64,000 bases of DNA, from positions 2,208,279 to 2,272,278 of the forward strand of contig OZ020622.1 in assembly GCA_963971575.1 (NCBI GenBank). The letters are read 5' to 3'. The DNA is from Liopterus haemorrhoidalis. Its lineage: Eukaryota; Arthropoda; Insecta; Coleoptera; Dytiscidae. Shown here piece after piece: positions 1 through 11,345 of this stretch. Within the stretch, counting starts at the first letter, position 1, and every line of letters begins with the position of its first letter. The position numbers and the translations under genes are program-made. The notes under the pieces are model-generated. The model made no database searches. It was not told the DNA's origin and saw only the letters and a program-made list of their open reading frames with translations.

Positions 1-1089
1 GGTTTTATCAAATATCAAAGTGTCTAGTGTGCTTTTCAATTGCAAATGTTCTGTTGGCGTCATCCAGAATTTCCTCAGTATCTGGGCACCCAGAAGACAG
101 CTATCCACGAGAACCAAGGTTAGTAACATTTGTTTGTTGAATAATCACATAAGACACTGTAGTCAAAATTCCGTCGAGTCCACGAAATTACATTATAGCT
201 CTGTGTGGTGTGCTAAAAATTCCACATCAGTTAGTGGTTTACCTAGAGCCCCTACACTTGCAAACTGAAAAAGATTAAAATGTCATTGAAGGATTATTCT
301 AAAAATATTCCAGAAGGGTGGATCACCCTTATTTTTATCTGTAGGGAGAGTATATAAATGTATTTATCTTTCCTTCAATAGTTTTGTCTCAGAGGAAATC
401 TAGTAATTTCTTAGGTTTCAGCAGTTCATTATTTGGTGAAAAGTTGGTAATGAAATTACCATCTGGTCAAGTGTTGGGAATCATCATTGCTGTAGAAATA
501 ACTGGAACCGGTAACCGGTAACGGTAATTGAGTTAACAGAACGTATCGACGCAACTTTTCACACGTGACAAAAGCTTCGGCGATTTCTTAAACTAACCCG
601 TTAGAAATTGTTTGACTTATAGGACGTGACTATGAAAATAAATGATAATTTGTCGTACCTAGCATGCAGGTTGTGGCCTAGGTTTTTTTTATATATTTTT
701 TATAAATATTTAAAATAATTAACCAACTATGAAAACACGTATATCATTGTACTAGTTATTATCTTGTTATTAATGTATGTTAGTGGATACATTGTGATAG
801 CCCGGAGTCATAGCTGTCGAGCTCCGGAGCTGCGGATCCGGGCTCTGTTTATCTTATGTTAAATTGAAACATACAACATGCACGCAAATAAAAATATACT
901 CGCGACACATGACATGGCAACCAGCAAATATTCACAGAATTTTTTAAATAAATACTGCAGAAATATAAAATATCTCAATAATAAATAACAGTCTCAGGAA
1001 TGAGCTTTATATTAAAGAGTAAGTTCTCTTGAATGTAGTTCTAGTGACCAATTTATTGGTTTTATAAAATTTATATATAAATTAGTTCC
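1..1089. other. AT-rich stretch without recognised gene
   Basis: I see no recognisable protein. An 82-codon open frame at 20-268 matches no family I know. The only local structure is a run of GGTAACCGGTAACGGTAA-like short direct and inverted repeats near 505-530. Confidence 0.5.
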
Positions 1090-1719
1090 AAGTTCGCAGA
1101 CGCGGTAGCAATCCTGAAGGCGATCGAAATGGCATCTCATACCATCCACAGACACATAGCCGTATGCACCGATTCTTTGAGCCTATTACAGGCCCTCAAC
1201 AATAACTACTCAAAGGAAACTGCTATTCAGCAAATACAAGACCAACTACATCAGATGACAAAAGAACAAAACAAAATAGTGCACCTCTTCTGGGTTCCCG
1301 CCCATATTGGAATAGAAGGCAACGAACGTGCAAACACAGCCACCCGAGAGTCCACCAATCACGAAGAAACCCTCCATTTACCCCCCAACAAAACTTACGT
1401 AAAACAGAATATTAAGAAGAAACTCAGTATAACCAGACTGACCAAATGGCGTGACATCACTAACAACAAACTACGAACCGTCAAGGACGACATACAGAAC
1501 TGGAACTCAGGCACCAACAGACGAGAACAAATAATAATGACAAGACTTAGAATCGAACACACCAGACACACACACGAACACCTCATGGCAAGACTAGATA
1601 CCAAAATATGTGAGACATGTAACGAACAACTTACCGTTAACCATATACTAATAGACTGTCAACTCTACACTAACCTTAAAGACATTTTAAAAGACAGCTT
1701 TTATTTGAGACATTATTAG
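1090..1719 (+). pseudogene. non-LTR retrotransposon RNase H and C-terminal zinc motif, 5'-truncated
   Basis: The frame reads upstream of the first ATG (1129) as FADAVAILKAIEMASH, which resembles the RNase H segment with the catalytic acid of the A-E-A motif replaced by A-D-A. It continues with VCTDSLSLLQAL (RNase H aspartate) and HLFWVPAHIGIEGNERAN, the last RNase H motif of Jockey/I/R1-type elements. Near the end is C-x2-C-x7-H-x4-C (CETCNEQLTVNHILIDC), the zinc-like motif that follows RNase H in these elements. Endonuclease and reverse transcriptase are missing, so this is a 5'-truncated copy. The last codons (SFYLRHY) probably lie beyond a breakpoint near 1690, where it stops matching the related copies at 52.1 kb and 4.7 kb. 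Confidence 0.85.
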
Positions 1720-1859
1720 ATAAAATTAAATTTTTTTGAAAAATTAATTATCTATTTTTTCATACTTTCATGTAACGTTTCCATGGTTATGATAAATAAT
1801 ATCTCTGTTAGGAAATATTAGGCCAAGTTATTTCTATTCTGTCAAGTTATTTCTACAGA

Positions 1860-2345
1860 TGTCTGCGCATAATTTTTCGCATTACTTGGTCAGATCATAT
1901 TCCCAATACTCATCTTTGGGAATCGACAGCTCAAAAACCTATCCACTTGGAAATTCAGGCAAGAAAGTGGAACTGGATTGGGCATACCCTCCGAAAGGCA
2001 GTAAACGACATCTCCAGAATGTGAAAGTGAAAAAGAAGAAAGTATGTTTGGTTAGGGCACACTCTTCGAAGGGCCCCTAGCGAAATGTGTCGCTATGCAC
2101 TAGCATACAACCCTTAGGGCAGTAGGCGTAGAGGGCGACCCAAGAACACCTGGCGTCGTTCAACCCTGCCAGAAATAAATGCATGAAGCTCTCAAAACCA
2201 GACAAAAGACTGTATAATAACATCACCGACTTGAAGCCTATGGCAGATAGATGAGTTAGATGGAGAAATTTTATTGACAGCCTATGCTCTTTTTAGAGGC
2301 AGTCCAAAATCACCCGATGATGGACAAGGCTTGATGATGATGATT
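1860..2345 (+). pseudogene. RTE-type LINE 3' end
   Basis: Translation in shifting frames gives KWNWIGHTLRKAVNDISRM, then VWLGHTLRRAPSEMCRYALA and GSRRRGRPKNTWRR, then a piece similar to KWRSFVxxLCS. This order is the usual C-terminal tail of arthropod RTE-clade reverse transcriptases. The WxGHTLR segment appears twice, so a short internal duplication or the fusion of two copies is likely. The copy ends in TGATGATGATGAT, the short microsatellite tail typical of RTE elements. Several frameshifts make it non-functional. Confidence 0.75.
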
Positions 2346-2894
2346 GTCTTTCATATTGCTAGTAAGTAAACTTAAAAAAAAAAACTATGTTTCTAAACGA
2401 TTCGTATATAGAAGTATTTTTCAAGTGGATATTAAATTTAAAAGTTTTCAATTGTTAATTAATTAACAGTATTTAAAATTTTGTTAAAATCTTAACAATA
2501 AAATTCAAAGCGAATCACTTATTAACTTTCTAACAAGTTTTCTCAATTTACAAGTTAATATTGAAAGTAATTAAAAAAATTACAAACTGAAATTCAAAAG
2601 AATAATTAGTACACAGAACTTCCGCCAAAGTTTTCAATTAAATTGTTACTAACCGTTTTCAAACTAACTGTAAAAATATAAAAGAGTTCAAATCGGAAAA
2701 CAGTATGATCCAGACATTTGCATATATATTAACTTTCCTACTGGGCCGCAGAGCCGTAGAAACAAGGCCGGGAAACGCCACAAAAAAGTTAAATACTCAC
2801 AAAAAACATAGGAACCAAAAATAGTTTCTTGTTATTGTGTTTCTACTACTTATCAGATTGACCATAATGCATAATTTTCATGGCATTGTCAAAG
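2346..2894. other. AT-rich stretch, nothing recognised
   Basis: No open frame of note, no repeat that I can pair with another part of the window. Confidence 0.4.
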
Positions 2895-3615
2895 GCGCGA
2901 CAGGGGTGAGAGGCGTGGTGTTATATTTACAAGTTCGAATTTAATGGTGGGGTTGGAGGCGTGATAAGTGCGCGTTTTCGGTTTTGGCAACATTTGTATC
3001 TAACCCAAATCTAACCTAAAAATTTATACAATTATTTGGAGTAAACGGTTATTCAATTTCATTTAATATGTCGTCAAATCGAAGGAGACGTCTAGTTCTT
3101 TTTTGTGCATATTCAGACTTATTGCGATATGAAGAAAAGCGATGGTGGGTACGTCCCATATATAAATAGAAACAGAAGGCAACAGGGAGATTATTTTAAC
3201 TTGTTGCAAAAAATGAGACATAAAAAACACAGACAGTTACTTCAATTACAAGAAAAGAATTTAATACATAATCTTTTTTACTTGACATCACAGTTTAGAA
3301 TGAAGATTCTGTTGGCCCCTGCTTGGGGGTGTATTATTAGTATACCCACTGCATGACATTTCTGCAGACCAGATATTGGAAACCGAATCCATAATAATAA
3401 ACTTTATGACTGCCGACAGCATTGTAAAAGTCGCTATTTCGCTACATCAATTTATGTTTTTTAATTTTTTTTTTAGGAAATTAATATAAGTGTCTCGCTA
3501 AAGATGTCACCATTCCGAAAAAATATATCTGTTTCTATGGTTTCGACGGTGCGGCTAGAGTTGAAATTTCTGAACTTGCGACACCGCGCTTGTAAAACCG
3601 CGCCTACGACACCAT
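2895..3615 (+). pseudogene. PIF/Harbinger-like transposase N-terminus remnant
   Basis: From the ATG at 3068 one frame reads MSSNRRRRLVLFCAYSDLLR and continues to EEKRWWVRPIYK. A second frame (3105 onward) continues with NRNRRQQGDYFNLLQKM. R-W-W-V-R-P followed by G-x-Y-x-N-L is the conserved start of animal Harbinger nucleases. The DDE domain is absent and a frameshift separates the two halves. Weakly similar flanks in opposite orientation (AGGCGTGGTGTTATATTTACAAG near 2912 against CTTGTAAAACCGCGCCT near 3590) may be decayed terminal inverted repeats. The outer limits are inferred. Confidence 0.55.
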
Positions 3616-3757
3616 GGTACGGGTTTTTTCAAAATAGAGCGATCCTATTGGTTGAATTTCTTGTTCCATGCTTCCAACACCAGCATGAAATGATACATAA
3701 TTTTTAGGAGTGGTATGATCCTTCTATAGTGCTCTCACCTTAACGTACCAGGCCACA

Positions 3758-3790
3758 GGGGCGTAGTTTGAGAATGGAAAATGAGGGAAA
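3758..3790 (+). repeat. possible hAT terminus
   Basis: CAGGGGCGTAGTTTGAGAATGG resembles the CAGGGGCGTA starts of many hAT elements. There is no partner end, so this is weak. Confidence 0.25.
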
Positions 3791-3839
3791 GTCAGTAATT
3801 AAGTCACAAAAAGCTATTAAAAAAATATTCAAAGAAATA

Positions 3840-4015
3840 CTTCGCCGGAAACAAGTTTTATTTTTCAACAAAGTCGCCACCAACATTAACACACTTATCC
3901 CATCGCTTTATCAATGCCCCAATGCCTAATGTATAAAAGTCTTTGAACTGCAGTCTCAGTCACATACGTACCTCTCGTTCAACATCGTTATCACCCGCGA
4001 AACGTTTGACGCCAA
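3840..4015 (-). pseudogene. mariner transposase C-terminal remnant
   Basis: The minus strand at about 3850-3920 reads GALIKRWDKCVNVGGDFVEK followed by a stop. This is the C-terminal end of a mariner transposase (usual form ALxKRWxKCIxxxGDYFEK). Further upstream the minus strand fades into unreadable frames. No catalytic residues survive. Confidence 0.7.
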
Positions 4016-4616
4016 CATGCTTCTTTGAAGGCCAAACCATGAGAACATCCTCAGTTGCTATGTTGTCTATTGGAATCGCCTGTTAGCTCGAACCATCTCG
4101 TCCACCCGTCGAATTGTTGCATCATTCGCCATCTGAAGGGGTTATTTTACGACAAAGAACTAATGAAGATGGCCCTATTGCCCTTATCTACGTCCATGAT
4201 ATTCAATCGGTTTTCTGAACAATCTTACATGAACCGTTTGAATATATTTAGAAATTTCTTCGCGTAATTGAATTTTTAGTTATCCCACAGAATAAGATTG
4301 TCGTTCTACACAGATTATTTGTTCGATTTAAGTTACAAATTTACATTTATTTAACATTTTGTAACAATAATACCACCCCAAAAAGATACTTAGACTTAGA
4401 AAACCATTTTAAATAAAGTTAAGCTACTTTTGTCAAGAAGATATTATACAGTAATATTAAAATGTATTAAAATAAGGTCTGATTTATATAAAAGCACAAA
4501 TTGATTGACAGTAAAAACGTATGTTAGAAAAATTGTTTATAATATGAAAACAAATCTTTTTTGGTAGATACATTTTCGATTATGTCGTGTTCTCTCTATA
4601 TTGGTCCATCTTGGAA
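4016..4616. other. no recognised feature
   Basis: Short open frames only (for example 4055-4267). None has a recognisable motif. Confidence 0.4.
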
Positions 4617-4812
4617 CTTTTTTTTTTAATTTATTTATTTAAAGACACATCAGCTACTTGGCTATTAGTGTCTAATAAGGTTACATTACTGTTACATTTT
4701 GTTTGATTTGTATATATAACTTATATTAGGTTATGTATGTTGGCTGCCTGTAAGAAATTAAGTACGTTGTTAGTCATTGTTGAGTCTAGTCTTAAAATGT
4801 CTTTAAGGTATT
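4617..4812 (-). repeat. 3'-untranslated end of a non-LTR element (empty-site copy)
   Basis: Read on the minus strand this matches the 3' end of the non-LTR copy at 52.5-52.98 kb. Shared landmarks include CTTAAAGACA, TAAGACTAGACTCAACAATG, TTCTTACAGGCA and ACACTAATAGCCAAG, ending in an AAATAAATAAATT tail. At 4775-4790 it keeps uninterrupted the site (ACTCAACAATGAC) that is split by a hAT-like insertion in the 52.5-kb copy. Confidence 0.8.
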
Positions 4813-5120
4813 TCTTTTATAGCAATTTTTGTTAAATACATTTTTTAGAAATATTTTTCTGTTAAATATTCGCAAAAATCTTAAAATCGACACGTGTAAA
4901 CTCCCATTTCTAGTCAACCGATTTTTACTAAAAATTGATCAACTCGTGCCATTGATGTCAAAAGACAGACAGACAGACAGACCAAGAAACATCATGCTAA
5001 AAATAGTCAAAACGTTATGTAGAAACCTCAATTTGTGAAGATCCATCAAAATCTCGAAATGTCAAAATCGGTATGATCACAATACCTCCCTTATATATGT
5101 TGGCGGTCGGTAAAAATGAA
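4813..5120 (+). repeat. family A repeat, GACA-bearing (mini-me/Helentron-like)
   Basis: Landmarks in order: AAAATCGACACGTGTAAACTC, TTGATCAACTCGTGCCATTG, a (GACA)n run near 4965-4985, CATGCTAAAAATAGTCAAAA, CTCGAAATGTCAAAATCGG, and TTATATATGTTGGCGGTCGG. The same order recurs at 27.54 kb and, reversed, at 18.96, 36.04 and 56.1 kb. Relative to the 19-kb copy it lacks about 60 bp beside the GACA run. Confidence 0.75.
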
Positions 5121-5784
5121 ATAATAATCTTAGGACCGTTAAATAAAATTTAGAAATGTGAAAATATTTTTTTCTTGGGGAGGGGTATTGACCATTTGTC
5201 CTTACATAAAATCTGCTCTTGCTCGAAAGCATTTTACTACTTGTAAGCAACTTACAAGCTCGTTGTCGTACTCTTTTTTCTCACCAAAGATTCATTTATT
5301 ATATTCAGTTAATAAACAGTCAAAATTTGACACTAAATTTCAATTGCGTGAATATTTTGTGCGCTAAGAAACGAATCCTGGAAGGTCCTGGCACCTATCA
5401 GAGCATTATGAAGGATTTTTGTGTGACCAAAATTCTCTGACAATAGCGCAGGTCTATTTTATCATTCTTATCTTAAATCTTAATGTTTGTCCTTAAAATA
5501 TCTGCAATAAACACGAGCATTAGGTTATCAGATTGTCCTGAATCCATCTGAAAATATATAACCATTAAGGATACGTTTGACAGATGCAGATTCTTTATCA
5601 CAGCAGCATAACATAAAATACTAGTACATGCTTTTGCATCTAAATGTTTTATAATGTTTAAAGATAGTAAAGAACTATCTGAAATAGTGATTTTTGAACA
5701 ATATACCGTGGTACATCGGCGTGACTTCATAGAACCATTGGTGTTCCTCCAACATTAAAAAATATAATTATTTTTGAAAATATC
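5121..5784. other. no recognised feature
   Basis: Contains open frames of 69-85 codons on both strands without recognisable motifs. Confidence 0.4.
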
Positions 5785-5792
5785 ATTATGAT

Positions 5793-6093
5793 TAGGCTGA
5801 CCAGATTGTTTTTACAGAAATAGAGTATGCTTCGTAGCCAAAGCCGTAGTAAAGATCCTCACTCTAGAAATACAAGTGACGAGCAAAAAAAGGTCCTCGC
5901 TATACAAATACAAGTGATAAGCAAAAAACAAAAAGGTCCTTACTCCAGAAATACAAGTGATGAGCAAAAAAAAGGTTCTCACTCTAGAAATACAAGTGAT
6001 GAGAAAAAAAAAAAGAATATATTGAGAGTGCTTTTATAAAAAGTAAGAGTAAAGAGTATAATACTCTAAAAAAGAGTACGTGTGGTTAGCCTA
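5793..6093. mobile_element. short hAT-like element carrying a ~35-bp minisatellite
   Basis: The left end is TAGGCTGACCAGA and the right end, reverse-complemented, is TAGGCTAACCACA. The flanking octamers are ATTATGAT (5785-5792) and ATTATAAT (6094-6101), 7 of 8 identical, as expected for an aged 8-bp hAT target duplication. The interior (5850-6015) is about four imperfect copies of a unit reading roughly CACTCTAGAAATACAAGTGA then GAGCAAAAAAAGGTCCT. There is no transposase, so it is non-autonomous. Related units occur at 22.68, 30.41 and 52.6 kb. Confidence 0.75.
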
Positions 6094-6239
6094 ATTATAA
6101 TTAGAATATAAGTTATTGAAATTTTAAATAAGTTCAGTCTGTATAATAAGACGTCCTTGTTGATTTTTGGCAAACTATAAGAAAGAAAAAGAAAAACTAA
6201 AAATAATTTTATAACGTTTCACCCAATACCAAAAAAACG

Positions 6240-6815
6240 TTAGAAGTAAACCACTGGTCGATCCCAAAAACGTATTATTCCCACCTTCACATATTAAATT
6301 GAGCTAAATGAAGAATCAAATTAATGGATTGGAACTGAAGAGGATTTTTGTATCTAAAATAAAAATTTCCGAGAATTAGTGAAGCAAAAATTAGAGGGCA
6401 TATTTGTGGGCCCACAAATAATAAAAATAATGAAATATGATGCATTTGACAGTATGCTAAATGAAGCTGAAATAAGAGCTTGGAAAGCTTTTAAAACAGT
6501 TGTTTCAAATTTTCTTGGTGAGAGCTGAAAATTCCAGAGATATCTTGAATAAACTACTTAATGCCTACAAAGAAATGGGATGTAGGATGTCTTTAAAAAT
6601 CCACTTTCTGGACTCTCATCTACATTTCTTCCCAGAAGATCTGAGTACAGTAAGTGATGAACATGGGAAACGATTCCACCAAGACATTTCCGCCATGGAA
6701 AAGCGATATCAGGGTAAGTGGAGTCCAAATTTGCTTGCTGATTACTGCTGGATATTAATAAGGTATGCCTCAGAAACCAAATATTGTCGTAAACTATCAA
6801 AAACAACATTTTGAG
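6240..6815 (+). pseudogene. decayed copy of a repeat-associated arthropod protein family, function unknown
   Basis: In shifting frames the + strand reads NVLFPPSHIKLS (6265-6305), then MKNQINGLELKRIFVSKIKI, then from 6500 an open frame with NKLLNAYKEMGCRMSLKIHF, LDSHLHFFPEDLSTVSDEHG, KRFHQDISAMEKRYQGKW and NLLADYCWILI. I recognise this as a protein recurring in many arthropod genomes in repetitive context (landmarks: LPPLHIKLG, FxDSHLxFFPxNxG, GERFHQDI, RYQGxW, LADYCW). I do not know its biochemical role. The copy at 23.56-24.2 kb covers the preceding part of the same protein. Stops and frameshifts before 6500 make this a pseudogene. Confidence 0.7.
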
Positions 6816-7660
6816 TTAAGTTAAAATTAATAATAATACGTCTATCGCCATATTTCGTTAGAAACCAACAATACCTCAGAAAAAAAATGATGAGTGAAAG
6901 ATCATTTTTGGCTTTTAGGTCAAACTTTAAGTGGTATACACTATGTCTTGTCCATGTCACAAAAAATAAGTTCATTTTTGTTTACTAGTGTTATTACAAA
7001 TTATACAATTACTTATTAAAAGAAATTGGTAATATGGCAGAACAGTTTTAGGACAAATATTGGTGATCTGGTTAAAGAAAAAGGTTAAAAAACGCTGATA
7101 TAGAGCTTCATTCCAAATAACTATGCCAAGGATAATGAAGTTCCCCATGTACACTTTTTGGTTTTCGTTTTAAAAATAAATTTATCACAGTATAAAACCA
7201 TTCTTGTATATCATTCTTGAAATTATTTTATGGAGCATATAAGAAAAGAGATAGCTATATCTTTAACTTAATGCTTACAAAATAAAAAAATAAAATAAAA
7301 AAATGTACCTTATAAATATTTTAAACTTACTATGAGGGTTGGTATTTTAAATGCTACCACTAGTGTATTATACTAGTATAATAATTTACTTTTTGGTTTG
7401 AATTTTGTGACTTGCTAATGAATAATTGCAGGTTCTTTGTGTGAGTTCATGGGCGTGCTAGAGGGGTGGGCAGTGAGGGGTTGACAGGAAATGGCCAGTT
7501 CTATGCGTGACAGCCCAACAAGCTTCTCTACTCTGAATGTGACTTTTTTCTTTAATTCTCTTAAAATAAGGTCCGACATTAGTTGAATATATGCCACTGT
7601 ACGCAGGGAAGTATTCAGGATTAGTCCTTTAAAAGTATAGATAATATAAAAATTATAACT
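6816..7660. other. AT-rich stretch, nothing recognised
   Basis: Short open frames on the minus strand (for example 6972-7154 and 7415-7597) lack motifs. Confidence 0.4.
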
Positions 7661-7666
7661 CCTCCA

Positions 7667-8630
7667 TCAGCTGTTAAAATTATAAATTACTATAAAGTTT
7701 TTATTCGAACAAGGGCGAGATCTTGGCCTTGAAAGAATTAATAGTCGGCGCCGAAATAGTATCTTCAGAGAGAGAGAGTTCCATAACTCAAAGACACGCT
7801 TGGACAGGAAGTTTTTCCTATTTTGCTTCTTGTAGATCTCGTGTTTTAGTTTCAGTCTATGGCCACGCGTTGCGCTGTTGAGATTGAGTGAATATAGTGT
7901 GGACATATCTGTTGAGAATTTGCCAGTGGTGATGCGATACATCTGAATAAGGTCTCCACGAGATCTGTGCTGGGTAAGGGTCGGCAAGTTCAAAAGTTCA
8001 AGGCGTTCTTCATAGCGGGGATATCGAAGTTCTGAAGGCATACGCGTAGCTCGTCGTTGGACTCCTTCAAGAAGAAGTACGTCACGCTGCAAATACGGCG
8101 ACCAAACAACAGCATATTCCAAGTTTGGGCGACTATATGTGGTATATATTTTATGATTTTACGAAAAAGAACAGGAGAAAGTTTGGAGAAGGATTTGTGC
8201 ACTATGTAAAGGAAAGTATTAGCTTTCTTCACTATTTTTGTAATGTGCGGAGACCTCTCAAGATTACTGTTTATAGTAACACCCAGGTCAATAACGTTGA
8301 CTTGCTGTATCACTGCGTTGTCAATAAAATATGATAACCGTGGATTGTCCTTTCCTATATGAAGACTGCATTTGGTTGTGCTCAGTGGTAGCAGCTGGTC
8401 TTTACACCAGGCAACGATTTCGTTAAGGTCTTATTGAATTGAAGAATGCTGGCTGATTTATCCATATATCTCAAGATCATTGGCGTACATTTGGTGACTG
8501 CTTTTTAAATTGGTGGTTAAATCAGCAACGTAAATTAAAAATAGAATCGGACCAATCACTGTTCCTTGAGGAACACCGCTAGTGACAGGAAGTGACGTTG
8601 AAAGTTCAGATCCTAATCTAACTCGGTATC
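7667..8630 (-). pseudogene. CR1-like non-LTR reverse transcriptase, truncated
   Basis: On the minus strand, starting near 8630, the reading is [20 protein letters not shown] (reverse transcriptase motif), then [11 protein letters not shown], where the catalytic Y-A-D-D is altered to Y-A-N-D. After a degraded stretch an open frame (8313-7990) reads VIDLGVTINSNLE with KIVKKANTFL. A second (8122-7667) reads WSPYLQRDVLLLEGVQRRAT, YEERLELLNLPTLTQHRSRG and DLIQMYRITTGKF. This is the thumb and C-terminal region of CR1-type elements. Frameshifts and the catalytic change indicate a dead copy. The 5' part is missing and the copy abuts a Tc1 remnant. Confidence 0.85.
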
Positions 8631-8649
8631 CTAATTATAACGCGGTGCA

Positions 8650-9070
8650 ACATTTTAATAAATATCACACCACAGAAAATGTAGCTAGACGTCGACGACC
8701 TCGAAAAACTTGCGGTGGATCGACGAATAGTTCGATTAGCAAAAACTAATCCCTTTCTTAGCTCCAAAGAAATCCAAAAGGAGATATTTGCTGAAGAACC
8801 TAATGCACTATCAGCTCGTTCTATCAGAGAAAGATTGAATGAGAACCAACTATTTGGAAGAGCTGTAAGAAAGAAGCCACTACTTTCATAAAAAAACAGG
8901 AAGGACCGGCTAGCTTTTGCCAAGGAACATAAAGATTGGACTATTTCCTAATGGAAACATATCCTTTGGAGCGATGAAACGAAGGTTAATCGATTGGAGT
9001 CAGATGGAAATAAATATGTACGGCGCCCTTTTAACCAATCAAAATATATGAATACATGCATATCACAAGA
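8650..9070 (+). pseudogene. Tc1-type transposase remnant
   Basis: The + strand reads LAVDRRIVRLAKTNPFLSSK, EIQKEIFAEEPNALSARSIR, ERLNENQLFGRAVRKKPLLS, then after a stop RKDRLAFAKEHKDW and, near 8968, HILWSDETKVNRL followed by YVRRP. The paired helix-turn-helix region followed by W-S-D-E (first catalytic Asp) is the Tc1 order. Stops interrupt the frame and the later catalytic residues cannot be read. Confidence 0.8.
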
Positions 9071-10004
9071 TCGTTCTTAATTAGTTCGCCACAACTGTAT
9101 GACTAAAAATAAAATCGTGGGCCACCTTAAAAGAATCTATAATTGTGTCCATTATCTTTTCCAGCAGGGTATTTGTCTAGTTTGAATTTGATTGAATCTT
9201 CCTTGTAACACTTCTGCGAGGATCAAATTAGAGGTAATTTTTGTACATTGTAAGTACCTAAATAATCCTTAAAAGGATATTTTTAAATAAACCATGATTA
9301 TTTTAAACATTTTAAATAATTTTTGCGATCCTTGTATTATTTTTGAAGCCAGTTCTGCGTTAGAGTTTTTCTTTTCTTCCTGTGTGGTTGAAATTAATGT
9401 TGGTAGTGACAAATTATGCCATTAAAGTGGGCTTCTTAAAATGGTCTCCTTGTGTCCTGACCTCTCTTCTACTTAATGGTCGACAGACGGCCGGAAAAAA
9501 TATCCGATTCAACTCTCGCACTGACCGATGTGAGGAAGACGTTATCACGTACTCCAGGACATCACTCATGTTCCAGAACAATGGACACCAGATGCAAAAA
9601 TAAAAGAGAAAAATTGAAAGAAATGACATCATAAAAAGAACATCATATTTTTGGCAGTTTGATAGATATAAACTCCCTGGACATATTATTAGAAGCATAT
9701 TGATATAGAATAGAATTCAGGTTAGGAGAAAAAAGCTTATTTTATTTTAATATGCGTAGAAGGAATCACTTAATCAGTGGGATTCTGATAGCAGGCGTTA
9801 AGTTACGATTATGTTAAAAAACTCTCACCATATTTACGAACAAATGTCAAATCAGTATTCTCATATCTCAGAGTGACCTGTCTAGAGTTAATTCACGCCA
9901 ACATTAATACGTTCTGTAAATCTTTGTACATGTTTTACATTTAACCAATCAAATAAGAGTATTTCCTAACAAATGAAATAATTCAATCTGTCAATTTATT
10001 ATTT
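9071..10004. other. no recognised feature
   Basis: Overlapping open frames at 9382-9603 (+) and 9414-9698 (-) have no family motif. The first part may be decayed Tc1 sequence. Confidence 0.35.
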
Positions 10005-11154
10005 TATAAGCAGTTCACTTTTGTAAGAACAAACTATTGTCTATTTCAAATTAAAAAAAGTAGATAGCTCTGCGAACCGAGTACGATTTACACTGGACAA
10101 ATACAGTATAGCGGGAAATTTAAAATAAGTTACAACTAGGGCATGGACGTAGTACCTGGGTTAGCAAGTGATTTTCTTTAATTTAAAAAAGTTAATAAGA
10201 TATTGAAATAAACAAGACAGATAATACACTTACGTTATTTATACGACATAAATTCAGTTTAATGGGAAATATGAAAAAGTTAAAAAAATATAAATTTTTA
10301 AAAATTATGTACTATATATAAAAAGAAAGATTTGGCTAAAAGAGTTTAAATAAAACAATAAAACAAACAATATATCTTCAGAGCTAAAGTTTCTTTTTTA
10401 AACATTTATTGAAAATAAAAATTAAAAATATATGTATATATGAAGGTCCAAAAATTATATCAATAACTTCTTCTTGCACAATCAGCTGGGTCTTTTGGCC
10501 TCACATTAGTCTTCTATCTTGATCTGTTAATTGTCAAGTGTCAAAAAATATTTATATGTCAGATAACCTAAAAAATATATAACTGCGTAAAAACAAATTA
10601 CCTGGAGAATTTTCTCCATAAAATCTACACCAAGAATATAAATAAAAGTCTAAATATGTAAATAATAACAAAATATGCGAAAAAAATAAAATAATATAAA
10701 TAATATATATTTCCAACGTACACTGAACATCTGTCAACTTGGACTAAAAACAATATTTAAACAGTGTAATAGGGATGACGATCTAAACCAATCCGAAACA
10801 AGGACAAACAGCTATCTTCTTACACACATTTTTTTACTTTGAAATAGACCATAGATCTGGTTATTTTTGTGATTTTTATAGTGTATTACTGACTTTTAGA
10901 AACTTGGTTATATTGTAAAAAAGGCTTTACAGTTTTGGGTTATGTTTGTATTATTTTAGCTTAGTATTATATTTACAAAATATTTAAGATATCACTATTC
11001 AAAATGAAATATGACAAATGATATTTTTTTAAATGACCTATAATCTGACTTTTCAAATTACTTTTCTGAAATACCAACATACAGTTTCACAGGTGCAAAC
11101 TGTTAAAAACAAAATTACCTCTTAGTTTGTTCTTACAAAAGTGAACTGCTTATA
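10005..11154. mobile_element. 1.15-kb non-autonomous DNA transposon with perfect 32-bp terminal inverted repeats
   Basis: Positions 10005-10036 and 11123-11154 are exact reverse complements over 32 bases (start TATAAGCAGTTCACTTTTGT). If the outer TA on each side is a TA target duplication, the element proper starts TAAGCAG. A second, subterminal inverted pair (TCTATTTCAAA near 10039, TTTGAAATAGA near 10840) lies inside. I found no transposase; the interior is AT-rich and non-coding. TA duplication would suit Tc1/mariner-like mobilisation, which is an inference. Confidence 0.8.
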
Positions 11155-11267
11155 TTTACAATCAAGTTATTCCATACTTCTTTTATGATTATTATAGAAA
11201 ATATAATAATAAATTTTATTTATATAATTTATAATTGTATTATAAATTATTCCACCCGGACAAATTA

Positions 11268-11345
11268 TCAGGTCCTTAAGGATGAAATTTGTAGTTAATA
11301 ATATTGCAAACTTTAACAGCTTATTATTTGACATTGGCTTAATAT
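11268..11345 (+). repeat. mariner 5' terminal fragment
   Basis: TCAGGTCCTTAAGGATGAAA and the following TTTAACAGCTTATTATTTGA match the ends at 21141, 35951 and (reversed) 26254-26214 plus 25852-25771. At 21141 this end is attached to a mariner transposase C-terminus, which identifies the family. Confidence 0.65.

Noticed and set aside
1129..1719. Host RNase H gene
   Set aside because: The zinc-like C-terminus, related decayed copies at 52.1 and 61.7 kb and missing first motif mark it as a retroelement remnant.
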